Origin: Nocardia veterana NBRC 100344
Lineage (GTDB): Bacteria; Actinomycetota; Actinomycetes; Mycobacteriales; Mycobacteriaceae
DNA: 60,027 nucleotides
Direction: 5' to 3'
NCBI RefSeq assembly: GCF_000308855.1
Contig: NZ_BAGM01000011.1
Location: forward strand, 1 to 60,027
The notes below the pieces were generated by a model. That model saw nothing but the letters and a program-made list of their open reading frames with translations. It did not search any database and had not been told where the DNA came from. Both the position numbers and the translations under genes were made by a program. Below are positions 33,609 to 42,462 of the stretch, in pieces; the first letter of the stretch is position 1; each line of letters begins with the position of its first letter.

Positions 33609-34448
33609 TCATTCGGATAGCCGTCCGCGCAGGCCGTCGGCGTGCCGGGACGCGCGGTCCAGCGTCTTCTCCGCCCGGCGCAGTGCCGTCCGGGCCGCGT
33701 CGATCCCGGCGGTGGTGAAGCGAAGCGACTGTTCGGCCTGCTCCAATTCGGAGCGCAGGGCGGCGATTCGTTCGTCCAGGGCGGCGGCCTCGCGCTGCTG
33801 ACGTTCGAGCTCCGCGCGCGCCGAATCACGCTCGGCCCGTGCGCTTTCCACCGCCGCCTCGGCTTCGGCCACGGCCTCGGCATCCGGCTGCTCGGTGTCG
33901 GGCTCGGCGGTGCCGGTCCGTTCGGTCCCGGCGCGTTCCGGCTCGGCCTTCGGTACCGGTGCCAGGGCCGGCCCGGCCGGTCCGAATCCGGCATAGTCCA
34001 CCGCGGCCGTCACCACGCCCGCGCGCACCTGTTCGGTCACCTCCGGTTCCGCGAGCGCCGCGGTGAGCGTCTGCGCCACCGCGCGCCGGACCGGCTCGCC
34101 GAGGTTCTTTCCGGCGTCGGCCGCCAGGCGAGCTGCCTTGTCGGTCAACGCGTTCACCGCTTTGCGGCGTTGATCGGCCAGGGTGCGCATGCGGTCCGCG
34201 GACAGGGTGCGTTGCGCTTCGCGCAGCGCTTCGCCGAGATCCAGCAGTGCCCCCAATTCCTGGGGCGCGTTGTGTGCCAACAGATTTACCGCCCAGGCGG
34301 CGACGGTCGGCCGCCGCAATCGGGAAATCGCCGTGGCCAGCGGTTTGTCACCGGCCGCGCGGGCGGCGCGGGCGCGTTCGTCGCGGGCGGCGACGAATTC
34401 GGCAGGGTCCAGCGCGTAGAGCTCAGCGGTGATTTCCTCGAGCTGCAT
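33609..34448 (-). CDS. coiled-coil protein of unknown function
   Basis: A 279-residue, almost wholly helical protein. The N-terminal half has a conserved-looking core (RRPTVAAWAVNLLAHNAPQEL, ALLDLGEALREAQ). After a Pro/Glu/Thr-rich hinge (about 160-190), a coiled coil runs from about 190 to 275, with a long heptad pattern around ERQQREAAALDERIAALRS. There is no signal or membrane segment. Related proteins without known function occur across actinobacteria. It is convergent with the metallopeptidase and divergent from the mini-ORF and lipoprotein. Confidence 0.8.
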   Translation of the reverse strand: MQLEEITAELYALDPAEFVAARDERARAARAAGDKPLATAISRLRRPTVAAWAVNLLAHNAPQELGALLDLGEALREAQRTLSADRMRTLADQRRKAVNALTDKAARLAADAGKNLGEPVRRAVAQTLTAALAEPEVTEQVRAGVVTAAVDYAGFGPAGPALAPVPKAEPERAGTERTGTAEPDTEQPDAEAVAEAEAAVESARAERDSARAELERQQREAAALDERIAALRSELEQAEQSLRFTTAGIDAARTALRRAEKTLDRASRHADGLRGRLSE

Positions 34449-34536
34449 ACCGACGAGCGTAACGATCCGGACAGCGATATCGACTACAGATCGCGCGCGT
34501 GCGTGGTGTGCGCGGGCTGTTTCGAAAGGTGTCGAT

Positions 34537-34635
34537 GTGAATTACTTCGGGCTCCAGCTACTGAACAATCTGCTGCCCAGTATCGTCAACTATTCCTTCT
34601 GGGGTCTGTACGGTCTGCACGGCCTGCGGATGTGA
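34537..34635 (+). CDS. possible 32-residue hydrophobic peptide
   Basis: GTG-started frame encoding a short aromatic and hydrophobic peptide (NYFGLQLLNNLLPSIVNYSF, then GLYGLHGLRM). AAAGG lies about 11 bases upstream, and a GC-rich stem of 7 bp follows at 34643-34660 as a possible terminator. Composition is strongly non-random for this genome (few Arg/Ala/Pro, many Leu/Asn/Tyr). It could be a secreted or membrane peptide, or a leader of the lipoprotein gene 87 bases downstream. Not recognised. Confidence 0.45.
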   Translation: MNYFGLQLLNNLLPSIVNYSFWGLYGLHGLRM

Positions 34636-34642
34636 GGCGGCA

Positions 34643-34660
34643 CCCGCCCGGCAGGGCGGG
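34643..34660 (+). terminator. GC-rich stem-loop after the 32-codon frame
   Basis: CCCGCCC-GGCA-GGGCGGG forms a 7-bp stem. No U tract. It could terminate the mini-ORF transcript or sit in the leader of the lipoprotein gene. Confidence 0.4.
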
Positions 34661-34721
34661 CGGGTATTCTCCCCACCACGTTCGCCATGGGTGAACGGTT
34701 CGGCGAGAAAGGTTTTCGTAG

Positions 34722-35240
34722 GTGAAGTTCGCAGGAACGAGGCTCCTGTCGGGTCTCGTGCTGGCTCTGCTGGCGGTCGCCGCCCTGACAGTGACCGGCT
34801 GTTCGATGTTTTCCGATGCGTCCAAATCCGACACCGCCCGTGCGAAGGTCGGAGACTGCATCAACGTCCTCGAGGGTTCGCCCTCCGATTCCAAGACCGA
34901 GCCGGTGGACTGCTCCTCCGCCAAGGCCGTCTACACGGTGAAATCGACCTCCGACAAGAAGCAGGACTGCGGTCCGGAGTACTCCTCCTACGAGGAGACG
35001 TTCAACGGCGGGACCACCGCCTACCTGTGTCTGGTGCCCAACCTGAAACAGGGCAGCTGCTATCACGACGACAAGGCGACCGGGTTCTCCTACGCCGAAT
35101 GCGATTCGGCCGAGGCGACGGTGAAGGTGGTCAAGCGGGTCGACGGCCAGAGCGACGAATTCCTCTGCGACTCGAACTCCACGTTCCTGACGGTCTCGGA
35201 TCCCAAGACGACGTTCTGCTTGGCGAATCCGAAGAGTTGA
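34722..35240 (+). CDS. LppU-like secreted lipoprotein
   Basis: A 172-residue lipoprotein. The signal peptide LLSGLVLALLAVAALTV ends in the lipobox VTGC, with the acylated Cys at residue 27. The mature domain carries six further Cys in a regular spacing (VGDCI, PVDCSS, QDCGP, YLCLV, GSCYH, AECDS, then FLCDS and FCLAN), implying several disulfides, as in the LppU/septum-formation-related family. AAAGG precedes GTG 34722. Function is unknown; members are exported envelope proteins. It is convergent with the helicase-associated gene. Confidence 0.85.
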   Translation: MKFAGTRLLSGLVLALLAVAALTVTGCSMFSDASKSDTARAKVGDCINVLEGSPSDSKTEPVDCSSAKAVYTVKSTSDKKQDCGPEYSSYEETFNGGTTAYLCLVPNLKQGSCYHDDKATGFSYAECDSAEATVKVVKRVDGQSDEFLCDSNSTFLTVSDPKTTFCLANPKS

Positions 35241-35282
35241 CCTGACCCCGGCCCGGCCCGGCTCGGCTCGGTGAGCCGAGGC

Positions 35283-37637
35283 CTAGGGTTCGACCAGGGC
35301 CACCGAGGCGATCCGGTGCAGCGTGAAGTGCCGGATCGCACCGGTGTCGGGGTCGGCCGCATCCAGCTGCCCGCCCGCCACGCGGACCGGCTCCACGATG
35401 CGCTGGGTGGCCACGCCCTGAGCGTCGACGTAACCGATGTGGACCGGGCGGCGCACCCGCACCGCGAGTTGCAGCAATGCCAGCGTGGCCGCGGTGCTGG
35501 TGCGGGTGCCGTCGCTGCGCACCCGCTGCCCGGATCGAGAACGCGCGGCCTTCTCCCCGGCCCGCAATTCACCGACCAGCAGGCGCAGCTGTTCCGTGCT
35601 GGGCGGTGTCGGCCGCCAGGCGTGGCGTTCGTTCGGCCGGGCCGACAGCCGTGCCCCACGTTGGCGCAGATCCACGATGGCGCCCGAGGAATCCTCACCG
35701 GCCGGGCTGAAACCCGCGGACCGCAAACGTTCGAGCACCTCGCCCAGCGGCGCCTGGGAGATCGCGACCGTCGGGGCTACCGCCCGCAATGCCAACTCGC
35801 CGGCGACCGGGGCGGCCAGGACCTCGGCCAGGAGGGCCGGATCCTCGCTGCGGACGAACGACTGCGCCATTCCGGCCCGCAACCGCCCGTGCCGGCGAGC
35901 CACATCGTCGATCAGATAGGTCAACGACTGCGGCACCGGGGTGCGCGAATGCGTGGTGAACAGTTGATGCAGCTCCGCCGCGGTCATCCCGGCGTCGAGC
36001 GCGCGCCGTACCGAACTCTCGCCGATGCGATAGACGGTGGCCGCGCCCGCGGATTCGATATCGGCGACCAGGGCGATCCGTTCGCGTAGTTCGGGGACGA
36101 GCGGGCCGGGAGCGACCACGGTCAGATCCGCCTGGACGAGTACGTGATCGACCGGTTCCGGCAGCGCCGCGTCCATTTCCGCCTCGGCATCGGCGACCGT
36201 GCCGTGCAGGAGCGCCCGTCCCGCCGAGGTCAACGCGCCCCGGCCGACCACACCGAGGGCGGCGGCCTCGGCCAGCGTGCGCTCGACGGCCTCGACCCGG
36301 AAATGCCTGCGCCGCCGTGGCATTCGCCAGGCCAGCAGCCGCGCCACATCGGCCGCCGAGATCGCGGTGCCGGGGGGATACTCCGCGATGACGGACAGGA
36401 TCGCGCGGCGGTCGGGAACCGCGTGCACGGTGCGCAATTCCGCGGACAGGGCCGCCAGCGGCTTGTCGTTGACGTCGCGCAGACCGATCATCCAAGGGAA
36501 CCGGTCCAGTTCGAGCCACGCGTGCGCAAGTACCGCCCACCGGCGCGCCGCCGGCCCTTCCAGCCAGCCGTCGGCGGCGATCGTCGGCGCCCAATAGTCC
36601 TCACCGGTGTCGCCGTCCGGCGGCGGCTCGGGAATTCCCTTGTCCAGCAATCGGGCCGCCGACAGCACCTCCACCAGCAGACCGACGCGGGATTCGTCGA
36701 GGCCGGCCTGTTTGGCGATGCGCCGTAGTTCGCGCACGCCCAGCCCGCCCGCACGCAGCACCGGTGCGGGCAGCTGGGAAAGCACCTCGAGGATGTCGCC
36801 GCCGTGCCGCAGCAGCTCTCCGACCTCACCGGCGGCCGCCGCGTTGACATCGGCGGCGGTGTATTCGCGAGTCTGCGGTTGCGGCGGGGTGAGGAGGTGG
36901 GGATCGGTGACCGGTTCGCGCCGCAGCACCTGGCCGACCGCCGGCGGGAGTTCGACCGTCTCGTCGTCGATCCGGATCAACAGCCGGCGAGCCAGCAGCC
37001 GGGGGACGGGACGCTCCGGATCGGCATCGGGTGCGGCATCGCGGGTGCGCCCGCGCGGGCCGGTGGTGGCGAGCTTGTCGAGCAGGGCGCGTTCGGCGCC
37101 GCCGATCTCCCGCAGCGCCGACTCGATCTCCGGCTCGGTCAGCGCGTCCGGGAGTTCGGTCGTGGCGCCCATCTGCCACGGCAGGGCCTCGGGGGCGGCG
37201 GCGACCACGAACAGATCGTCGGTGCCCCACACCAGAGCGCGCTCGATGAGGCGAGCCAACGCCGTATCGACCGCGGTGGCCGGGACCCGATCGGCCAGCA
37301 GCTCGTGCAGCCGCTGTCGGGGCAGCGGATGCTCCTGCCGGGGACCGCCGAACGCGCCGTGGGCGGCGAGGGTTTCGATCACCGCGAATTCCAGCGTGTT
37401 CAGGTCGTCGGCGGCACGCAGCACCGACGCCCGCTGTTCGGCCCGGGCGGCCAATACGGTCATCGACCCGGGCAGCGGGACCGCGAGGTCGGGACGCAGG
37501 CTCAGCAACCGGACCAGCTCGTCGTCACTGCGCGAACTCAGCCAGTCGGTGAGTGTGCCGAGTTCGGTAGGGCCGTGCTCGGCACCGGTGTGCGTCCCGG
37601 AGCCGTCGTCGGAGGCCCGGGCATCGGTCGTGGTCAT
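35283..37637 (-). CDS. helicase-associated domain protein (Rv0862c type)
   Basis: A 784-residue protein with winged-helix-like modules in the N-terminal half and a helicase-associated XPB/Ssl2-like N-terminal domain in the middle (about residues 470-600, around [20 protein letters not shown]). A small WYL-like C-terminal segment (about 710-784, [11 protein letters not shown]) follows. There is no helicase motor. In M. tuberculosis the counterpart (Rv0862c) is the direct neighbour of the XPB helicase, suggesting a partner role, which is inference. TAGTCT at 37645-37650 on the minus strand is 7 bases before ATG 37637, so it is probably leaderless. Confidence 0.85.
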   Translation of the reverse strand: MTTTDARASDDGSGTHTGAEHGPTELGTLTDWLSSRSDDELVRLLSLRPDLAVPLPGSMTVLAARAEQRASVLRAADDLNTLEFAVIETLAAHGAFGGPRQEHPLPRQRLHELLADRVPATAVDTALARLIERALVWGTDDLFVVAAAPEALPWQMGATTELPDALTEPEIESALREIGGAERALLDKLATTGPRGRTRDAAPDADPERPVPRLLARRLLIRIDDETVELPPAVGQVLRREPVTDPHLLTPPQPQTREYTAADVNAAAAGEVGELLRHGGDILEVLSQLPAPVLRAGGLGVRELRRIAKQAGLDESRVGLLVEVLSAARLLDKGIPEPPPDGDTGEDYWAPTIAADGWLEGPAARRWAVLAHAWLELDRFPWMIGLRDVNDKPLAALSAELRTVHAVPDRRAILSVIAEYPPGTAISAADVARLLAWRMPRRRRHFRVEAVERTLAEAAALGVVGRGALTSAGRALLHGTVADAEAEMDAALPEPVDHVLVQADLTVVAPGPLVPELRERIALVADIESAGAATVYRIGESSVRRALDAGMTAAELHQLFTTHSRTPVPQSLTYLIDDVARRHGRLRAGMAQSFVRSEDPALLAEVLAAPVAGELALRAVAPTVAISQAPLGEVLERLRSAGFSPAGEDSSGAIVDLRQRGARLSARPNERHAWRPTPPSTEQLRLLVGELRAGEKAARSRSGQRVRSDGTRTSTAATLALLQLAVRVRRPVHIGYVDAQGVATQRIVEPVRVAGGQLDAADPDTGAIRHFTLHRIASVALVEP

Positions 37638-37644
37638 CCAATCC

Positions 37645-37672
37645 AGACTACGGCGAGCGAACATGCCAGAAT
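37645..37672. promoter_or_regulatory. divergent leaderless promoters in 41 bases
   Basis: TAGTCT (minus strand, 37645-37650) serves the helicase-associated gene and CAGAAT (plus strand, 37667-37672) serves the small 62-residue gene. Each ends 7 bases from its start codon, so the two promoters face away from each other and their -35 regions overlap the opposite promoter. Confidence 0.5.
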
Positions 37673-37678
37673 GAGGCC

Positions 37679-37867
37679 GTGGTGAACAAATCGAAGAAAC
37701 CCTACGTCGACAACGGCTGGCCCCAGGTGGGCGACGGTAACCACGCGGTCACCGAACTGTCGTCGACCCGCTCCGGTGGTCTGTCGCCCTACGGTGAGGA
37801 CACCGAGTTTCCGGTCCCGGCAGCCGACCTGCCCTATGTGCACCCGCACACGGTGGTCAACCGCTGA
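37679..37867 (+). CDS. conserved small protein, Rv0863 type
   Basis: A 62-residue hydrophilic protein starting [19 protein letters not shown] and ending [12 protein letters not shown]. It matches in pattern and position the small conserved gene next to Rv0862c in mycobacteria. No membrane segment, no Cys. Start is GTG 37679 (leaderless prediction from CAGAAT) or GTG 37682 (GAGG upstream). Function is unknown. A long hairpin closes the gene. Confidence 0.75.
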   Translation: MVNKSKKPYVDNGWPQVGDGNHAVTELSSTRSGGLSPYGEDTEFPVPAADLPYVHPHTVVNR

Positions 37868-37875
37868 CCCGACGC

Positions 37876-37915
37876 ATTCGAGGCCCGTATCCCTGAGCGG
37901 ATGCGGGCCTCGAAT
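37876..37915 (+). terminator. hairpin terminator after the Rv0863-like gene
   Basis: ATTCGAGGCCCG pairs with CGGGCCTCGAAT, and ATCC/GGAT extends the stem inward to about 17 pairs with one G-U, around a 6-base loop. There is no U tract. Confidence 0.65.
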
Positions 37916-37946
37916 GTTGTCGGGCCTCGAAGTTATCGGAGCCGGA

Positions 37947-37989
37947 CAGCAGAGAAGGCCCGCACGGTCGATGCGGGCCTTCTCTGCTG
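37947..37989 (-). terminator. hairpin terminator after rpf
   Basis: CAGCAGAGAAGGCCCGCA pairs perfectly over 18 bases with TGCGGGCCTTCTCTGCTG around a 7-base loop, 23 bases past the rpf stop. It is an exceptionally long perfect stem without a U tract. Confidence 0.7.
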
Positions 37990-38011
37990 CAGGGGGATAT
38001 TTCGACGGCGA

Positions 38012-38898
<887 letters not shown>

Positions 38899-39084
38899 GT
38901 GGTGCCGGGATGTCCCGGCTGCGATAGACGGTACGACGAACCGGCTGAAAAATCACTATTTGGTAACCGGCGTGTATGTCCGGTCGCGCTGTGTCGCAAC
39001 ACCTTCCGAATTTGCGTCTGTGCAGGTGAGTGCGGCGTGTCTCGGTCGAGTGCCGGTCGTGACCCGCGCGTTATCCCGCCGTTA
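38899..39084. other. promoter region of rpf, no gene
   Basis: No coding sequence is seen. On the minus strand TACCGT (38928-38933) is a possible -10 that would start the transcript just before the riboswitch. An AT-rich stretch (AAAAATCACTATTTGG) at 38948-38963 lies at the corresponding -35 region. Confidence 0.4.
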
Positions 39085-39100
39085 TGTGACGAAGGTCACA
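39085..39100. promoter_or_regulatory. perfect CRP-type site upstream of rpf
   Basis: TGTGACGAAGGTCACA is an exact match to TGTGA-N6-TCACA, the consensus of mycobacterial CRP/GlxR. It lies upstream of the rpf leader and beyond the 3' end of the small membrane protein gene, so rpf is the plausible target. M. tuberculosis rpfA is known to be CRP-regulated. Confidence 0.65.
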
Positions 39101-39131
39101 CGTGTAAGGCGCGGGCGTGTCGGGCAAAACA

Positions 39132-39389
39132 TCACCGGACCCGGCGTCCCGACCACAGCGCGAATACGATCGCGAGCAGGAGTCCCAGCGGGGTGGCGGC
39201 CATCGCCACCAGGTACAGCCACAGCGGCGGGTCGTTGTCGGTGGCGATCGGGGTCAGGAAGATGGCGACGATCGCCAGCACGCCGACGGCGAACAACCCC
39301 AGCGCGAGCCGCAGCAGAACATCACCGCGCCGCCGAGGTGTGGCGTCGCTGGAACGCCGGGGTGTCCGGCGCGAGGAGGAGTCTGGCAT
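39132..39389 (-). CDS. small two-helix membrane protein
   Basis: An 85-residue protein with an Arg/Ser-rich cytoplasmic N-terminus (about 25 residues). Two membrane helices follow (RLALGLFAVGVLAIVAIFLT and LYLVAMAATPLGLLLAIVFA), ending in a basic SGRRVR tail. It resembles the small conserved membrane proteins located between rpfA and cspB in mycobacteria (Rv0870c position). Function is unknown. ATG 39389 is the only start that avoids a non-conserved extension. A copper-repressor-like palindrome lies 31-46 bases upstream. Confidence 0.7.
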   Translation of the reverse strand: MPDSSSRRTPRRSSDATPRRRGDVLLRLALGLFAVGVLAIVAIFLTPIATDNDPPLWLYLVAMAATPLGLLLAIVFALWSGRRVR

Positions 39390-39419
39390 TGGTGCACCGT
39401 AAAACGGATGTGCTAGCCA

Positions 39420-39435
39420 TACCCCCACCGGGGTA
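39420..39435. promoter_or_regulatory. TACCCC-N4-GGGGTA palindrome in the cspB promoter
   Basis: Perfect 6-bp arms around CACC. The right arm runs into TAGACT (39434-39439), a -10-like hexamer pointing to the cold-shock gene. The motif resembles operators of the CsoR/RicR copper-sensing repressors, which read TACCC...GGGTA. Confidence 0.4.
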
Positions 39436-39594
39436 GACTCGGAGCAATCGCGTCCTGCATACCTGTGGGGCGCGTTCTTTTCGCACAGAGAAAGGTTCCG
39501 GCGGCGACGCCGGAGCCTACGACCGTGTCCGGCCCCGAGAGCGGGCCCCGTGGATGCGGACGAACCGGACAACGATGACGAACGGGTGAGCGCA

Positions 39595-40023
39595 GTGCCG
39601 ACCGGCAAGGTGAAGTGGTACGACGTCGACAAGGGCTTCGGCTTCCTTTCCCAGGATGAGGGCGAGGACGTCTATGTTCGGTCGTCCGCCTTGCCCAAGG
39701 GTGTGGAGGCGCTCAAGCCCGGCCAGCGCGTGGAGTTCGGGATGGCCGCCGGTCGCCGCGGCCCGCAGGCGCTGAGTCTGAAGCTGCTCGATCCGCTGCC
39801 TTCGGTCCGCAATGCGCAGGGCCGTAATTCGCAGGGCCGCAAGGAAGCGCCCGCCCATCCGCGCAAGGCGCCCGACGACCTGCACGGGATGATCGAGGAC
39901 ATGATCACCCTGCTGGAGGCGACGGTGCAGCCGGAGCTGCGCAAGGGCAAGTACCCGGACCGCAAGACCGCGCAGCGGATCGCGGAAGTGGTGCGCGGGG
40001 TCGCTCGCGAACTCGACCACTGA
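39595..40023 (+). CDS. cold-shock-domain protein with C-terminal extension
   Basis: A 142-residue protein. The N-terminal cold-shock domain (about residues 1-66) has the RNA-binding motif [20 protein letters not shown] (RNP1) and VYVRSSALP in place of the usual VFVH (RNP2). A basic linker and a helical C-terminal extension of about 55 residues ([20 protein letters not shown]) follow, as in mycobacterial Rv0871 (cspB). It is expected to act as an RNA chaperone. GTG 39595 has GGTGAG upstream. In-frame GTG codons at 39586 and 39550 are alternatives. Confidence 0.88.
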   Translation: MPTGKVKWYDVDKGFGFLSQDEGEDVYVRSSALPKGVEALKPGQRVEFGMAAGRRGPQALSLKLLDPLPSVRNAQGRNSQGRKEAPAHPRKAPDDLHGMIEDMITLLEATVQPELRKGKYPDRKTAQRIAEVVRGVARELDH

Positions 40024-40065
40024 CTCCGGCCGGTCGCCGCCCCGGGTGATACGGTCCGCGCCGCG

Positions 40066-40602
40066 TCAGGCGGTGCGGACCGACCAGGCCTGATACGGCA
40101 TGAACGATTCGTTCCCGAGATCGTCGCGGGTGGGGATGATCAGCTGGATCTCGATGCCGACCAGCCGCAGATCCGGTTCCGGCCGCGACGGCACGGTGAC
40201 CGCACGGGTGCCGGCCGCGTAGTTGCGATAGGACGCCAGATGCTGCACGGCGGTGCCGTCCGGCGTGCGGTACTCGAGCACCATCACCCACGGTGCGTCG
40301 CTGATGTGCCGGGGCAGCGACAACTGGACCGGATATCCCGGCGGAGTGGGCAGTGAGACGGTGGTTTCGCTCTCCGGGGGCCGTTTCAGCTCCAGCTGAC
40401 CGTTGGCCTCGGACCGCTCGATCGTCCAATACCGGTACGGCGGGACCGTCACGGTCTTGCCGTGCGCGTAGGCGGTCACCGCCGGATCGGCCTCGTGCGC
40501 GTTGTGCACCGCCACCGCGACGATTCCGGCGACGGCCGCGACGAGCACCAGAACTGCCGCCAGGGCCAGCGCGAGAATCGTGCGGGTGCTGGGTTTGGTC
40601 AC
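40066..40602 (-). CDS. DUF2771 membrane-anchored exported protein
   Basis: A 178-residue protein with one N-terminal membrane anchor or signal (TILALALAAVLVLVAAVAGI) and an extracytoplasmic domain of about 140 residues, beta-rich (VTVPPYRYWTIERS, PWVMVLEYRTPDG, LVGIEIQLIIPT). It matches the DUF2771/Rv0875c pattern. Function is unknown. GTG 40602 overlaps the stop of the MFS gene in GTGA, so the two proteins are translationally coupled and probably act together. Confidence 0.8.
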   Translation of the reverse strand: MTKPSTRTILALALAAVLVLVAAVAGIVAVAVHNAHEADPAVTAYAHGKTVTVPPYRYWTIERSEANGQLELKRPPESETTVSLPTPPGYPVQLSLPRHISDAPWVMVLEYRTPDGTAVQHLASYRNYAAGTRAVTVPSRPEPDLRLVGIEIQLIIPTRDDLGNESFMPYQAWSVRTA

Positions 40603-42353
40603 TGTGGCTGATTTCCTGTCGCTAGGGGAACTTCCTGTTCGGCGTGCTGCGGCCGGTTACCGCCCAATCCGGGCAGCAGCGAATGACCACGGTAGCTCAA
40701 CCAGGTCTGCGTCAGTCCGAGCGCCAGGACGGCGGTGATCACCGCGAAGCCCTCCCAGTACACCGTCGGCAGGAGTACGCCGCCGGCGCCGCCGACCACC
40801 CAGGACAACTGCAGCACCGTTTCCGAGCGACCGAAGCCGGAGGCGATGGATTCCGGCGGCAGATCGTCCTGGATCGAGGCGTCCAGCGACACCTTCGCCA
40901 GCGCACTCGCGCAGGAGGCCACCAGCGCGGCGGCCGCGGCGCCGATCAGATTGTCGAGCAGCATCGCGACGACCGCGACGGCGGTACACGCCGCTGTGCA
41001 CTCGACCACGATCAACGACGGCCGACCCAGTTTCAGCCGGGCGCCGGTGGCGTTGCCGACGAAATTGCCGATCGCCGCGGCGGCGCCGACCATGCCGAGC
41101 ATCGCGGCCTGCTGCACCGGGCGGTGTTCGGTCGATTTCGCGACGAACGCCACGTAGAAGGTGAGGAAGCCGGTGAGCACCCGGATCGCGCTGTTACCCC
41201 ACAGTCCGGTGACCACCGACCGGCCCAGCGGCTGGCGCCGGCGGCTCGGTTTCACCGGTGATTTGGCGCCGCGGTCGAGCACCTCGGTGCCGCCGCTGCG
41301 GCCGTGATAGCCGAGGGTGGCCGGCACCTCGCCCTCGGTGACCTCGACCCAGGACGGAATGCGCAGGCTCAGATAGGCCCCGGCCGCGGCGATCAACGCG
41401 GCGAAGACCAGGGCGCCGACGGATCCGGCCACGGCCGCGACCATTCCCGCCAGCGCACCGGCACCGAGCGTGCCGCCGACCAGGCCGAATACCGTGAGTC
41501 TCGAATTGGTGCGGACCAGATCGATGCCGGGTGGCAAGACCCGTGGCGTGACCGCGCTCTTGAGTACCGCGAACGATTTACTCGAGATCATCATGCACAG
41601 CGCCAGCGGATACAGCGCCCAGCTGTCGAAATTGAAGATCAGCAGGATCGCGAAGACCACGCGGATCGCGAACGAGGCCGACAACGCCAGCCGTCGACCC
41701 CGTTGCAGCCGGTCCAGCAGCGGCCCGATCAGCGGCGCGATCACCGCGAACGGCGCGATGGTGATCAGCAGATACAACGCCACCTTGGTTTTGGATTCGG
41801 CCGTGGCACTGGCGAAGAAGAGGGTGTTGGCCAGTGCCACCGCGATCGCCGCGTCCAAGGCGAAATTGGCCATCGTCGCGTAAACGAGTGCGGTGAGCCC
41901 GGATTCGCCCGCGCCGTCGGCCCGGGCGGCGCGCTGGAAGGTGTGAAATCCCTTCTCGGTCAGGTCTCTGGTGCGCATCGCCATCACCCGGGTCACGGTC
42001 AGCTTGCGCGGGACGCGTTGGCGGGCCGCGATTTTCGCGTCCTTCGGCCGGGGGTGTTCGGTGCCCCGGGTCGCCTGCCGGTCCGCCGGGTCGTATCCCT
42101 CGCGTTCGTCGGTGCGCGGCGGAAGCGCCCGCGGGGGTTCGCCCGAGGCCATCCGCCGAGTCACGAATTCGGGCACGTCCGGTTCCCCGCTGCGGCGCGG
42201 CAGCGGCGGCAGGGGCGGTGACGACGGGGCGTGCGACGACGGGGCGTTCGGCGGCGGATACCGGTCGTAGCCGGGATGCCGCCGGTTTGCGGGATAGTCC
42301 TCGCCGTCCCACGGACCGGGCTCGGTACCGGAGGGTTCGCGGGAGGCAGTCAC
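40599..42353 (-). CDS. major facilitator superfamily transporter with long N-terminal tail
   Basis: A 584-residue transporter of the Rv0876c type. The first about 130 residues form a Pro/Arg/Ser-rich, probably disordered cytoplasmic tail. About 12 membrane helices follow (for example MANFALDAAIAVALANTLFF, LYLLITIAPFAVIAPLIG with the cytoplasmic LLDRLQRGRRLA loop, and FGLVGGTLGAGALAGMVAAVAG). GTG 42353 is chosen over a GTG-like extension to 42371. Substrate is unknown. It is coupled to the DUF2771 protein, which may be an accessory subunit. Confidence 0.88.
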   Translation of the reverse strand: MTASREPSGTEPGPWDGEDYPANRRHPGYDRYPPPNAPSSHAPSSPPLPPLPRRSGEPDVPEFVTRRMASGEPPRALPPRTDEREGYDPADRQATRGTEHPRPKDAKIAARQRVPRKLTVTRVMAMRTRDLTEKGFHTFQRAARADGAGESGLTALVYATMANFALDAAIAVALANTLFFASATAESKTKVALYLLITIAPFAVIAPLIGPLLDRLQRGRRLALSASFAIRVVFAILLIFNFDSWALYPLALCMMISSKSFAVLKSAVTPRVLPPGIDLVRTNSRLTVFGLVGGTLGAGALAGMVAAVAGSVGALVFAALIAAAGAYLSLRIPSWVEVTEGEVPATLGYHGRSGGTEVLDRGAKSPVKPSRRRQPLGRSVVTGLWGNSAIRVLTGFLTFYVAFVAKSTEHRPVQQAAMLGMVGAAAAIGNFVGNATGARLKLGRPSLIVVECTAACTAVAVVAMLLDNLIGAAAAALVASCASALAKVSLDASIQDDLPPESIASGFGRSETVLQLSWVVGGAGGVLLPTVYWEGFAVITAVLALGLTQTWLSYRGHSLLPGLGGNRPQHAEQEVPLATGNQPQ

Positions 42354-42462
42354 ACGTCGATTCTCTCGCACGCCGTCGAGCGGCGGACAGCGGCCGGGGT
42401 GTGATCCGCCGCGTGTCGTCGCCGGGCGCCCGGAATATCCGCGACCGGTGCGCGGCGCATCC

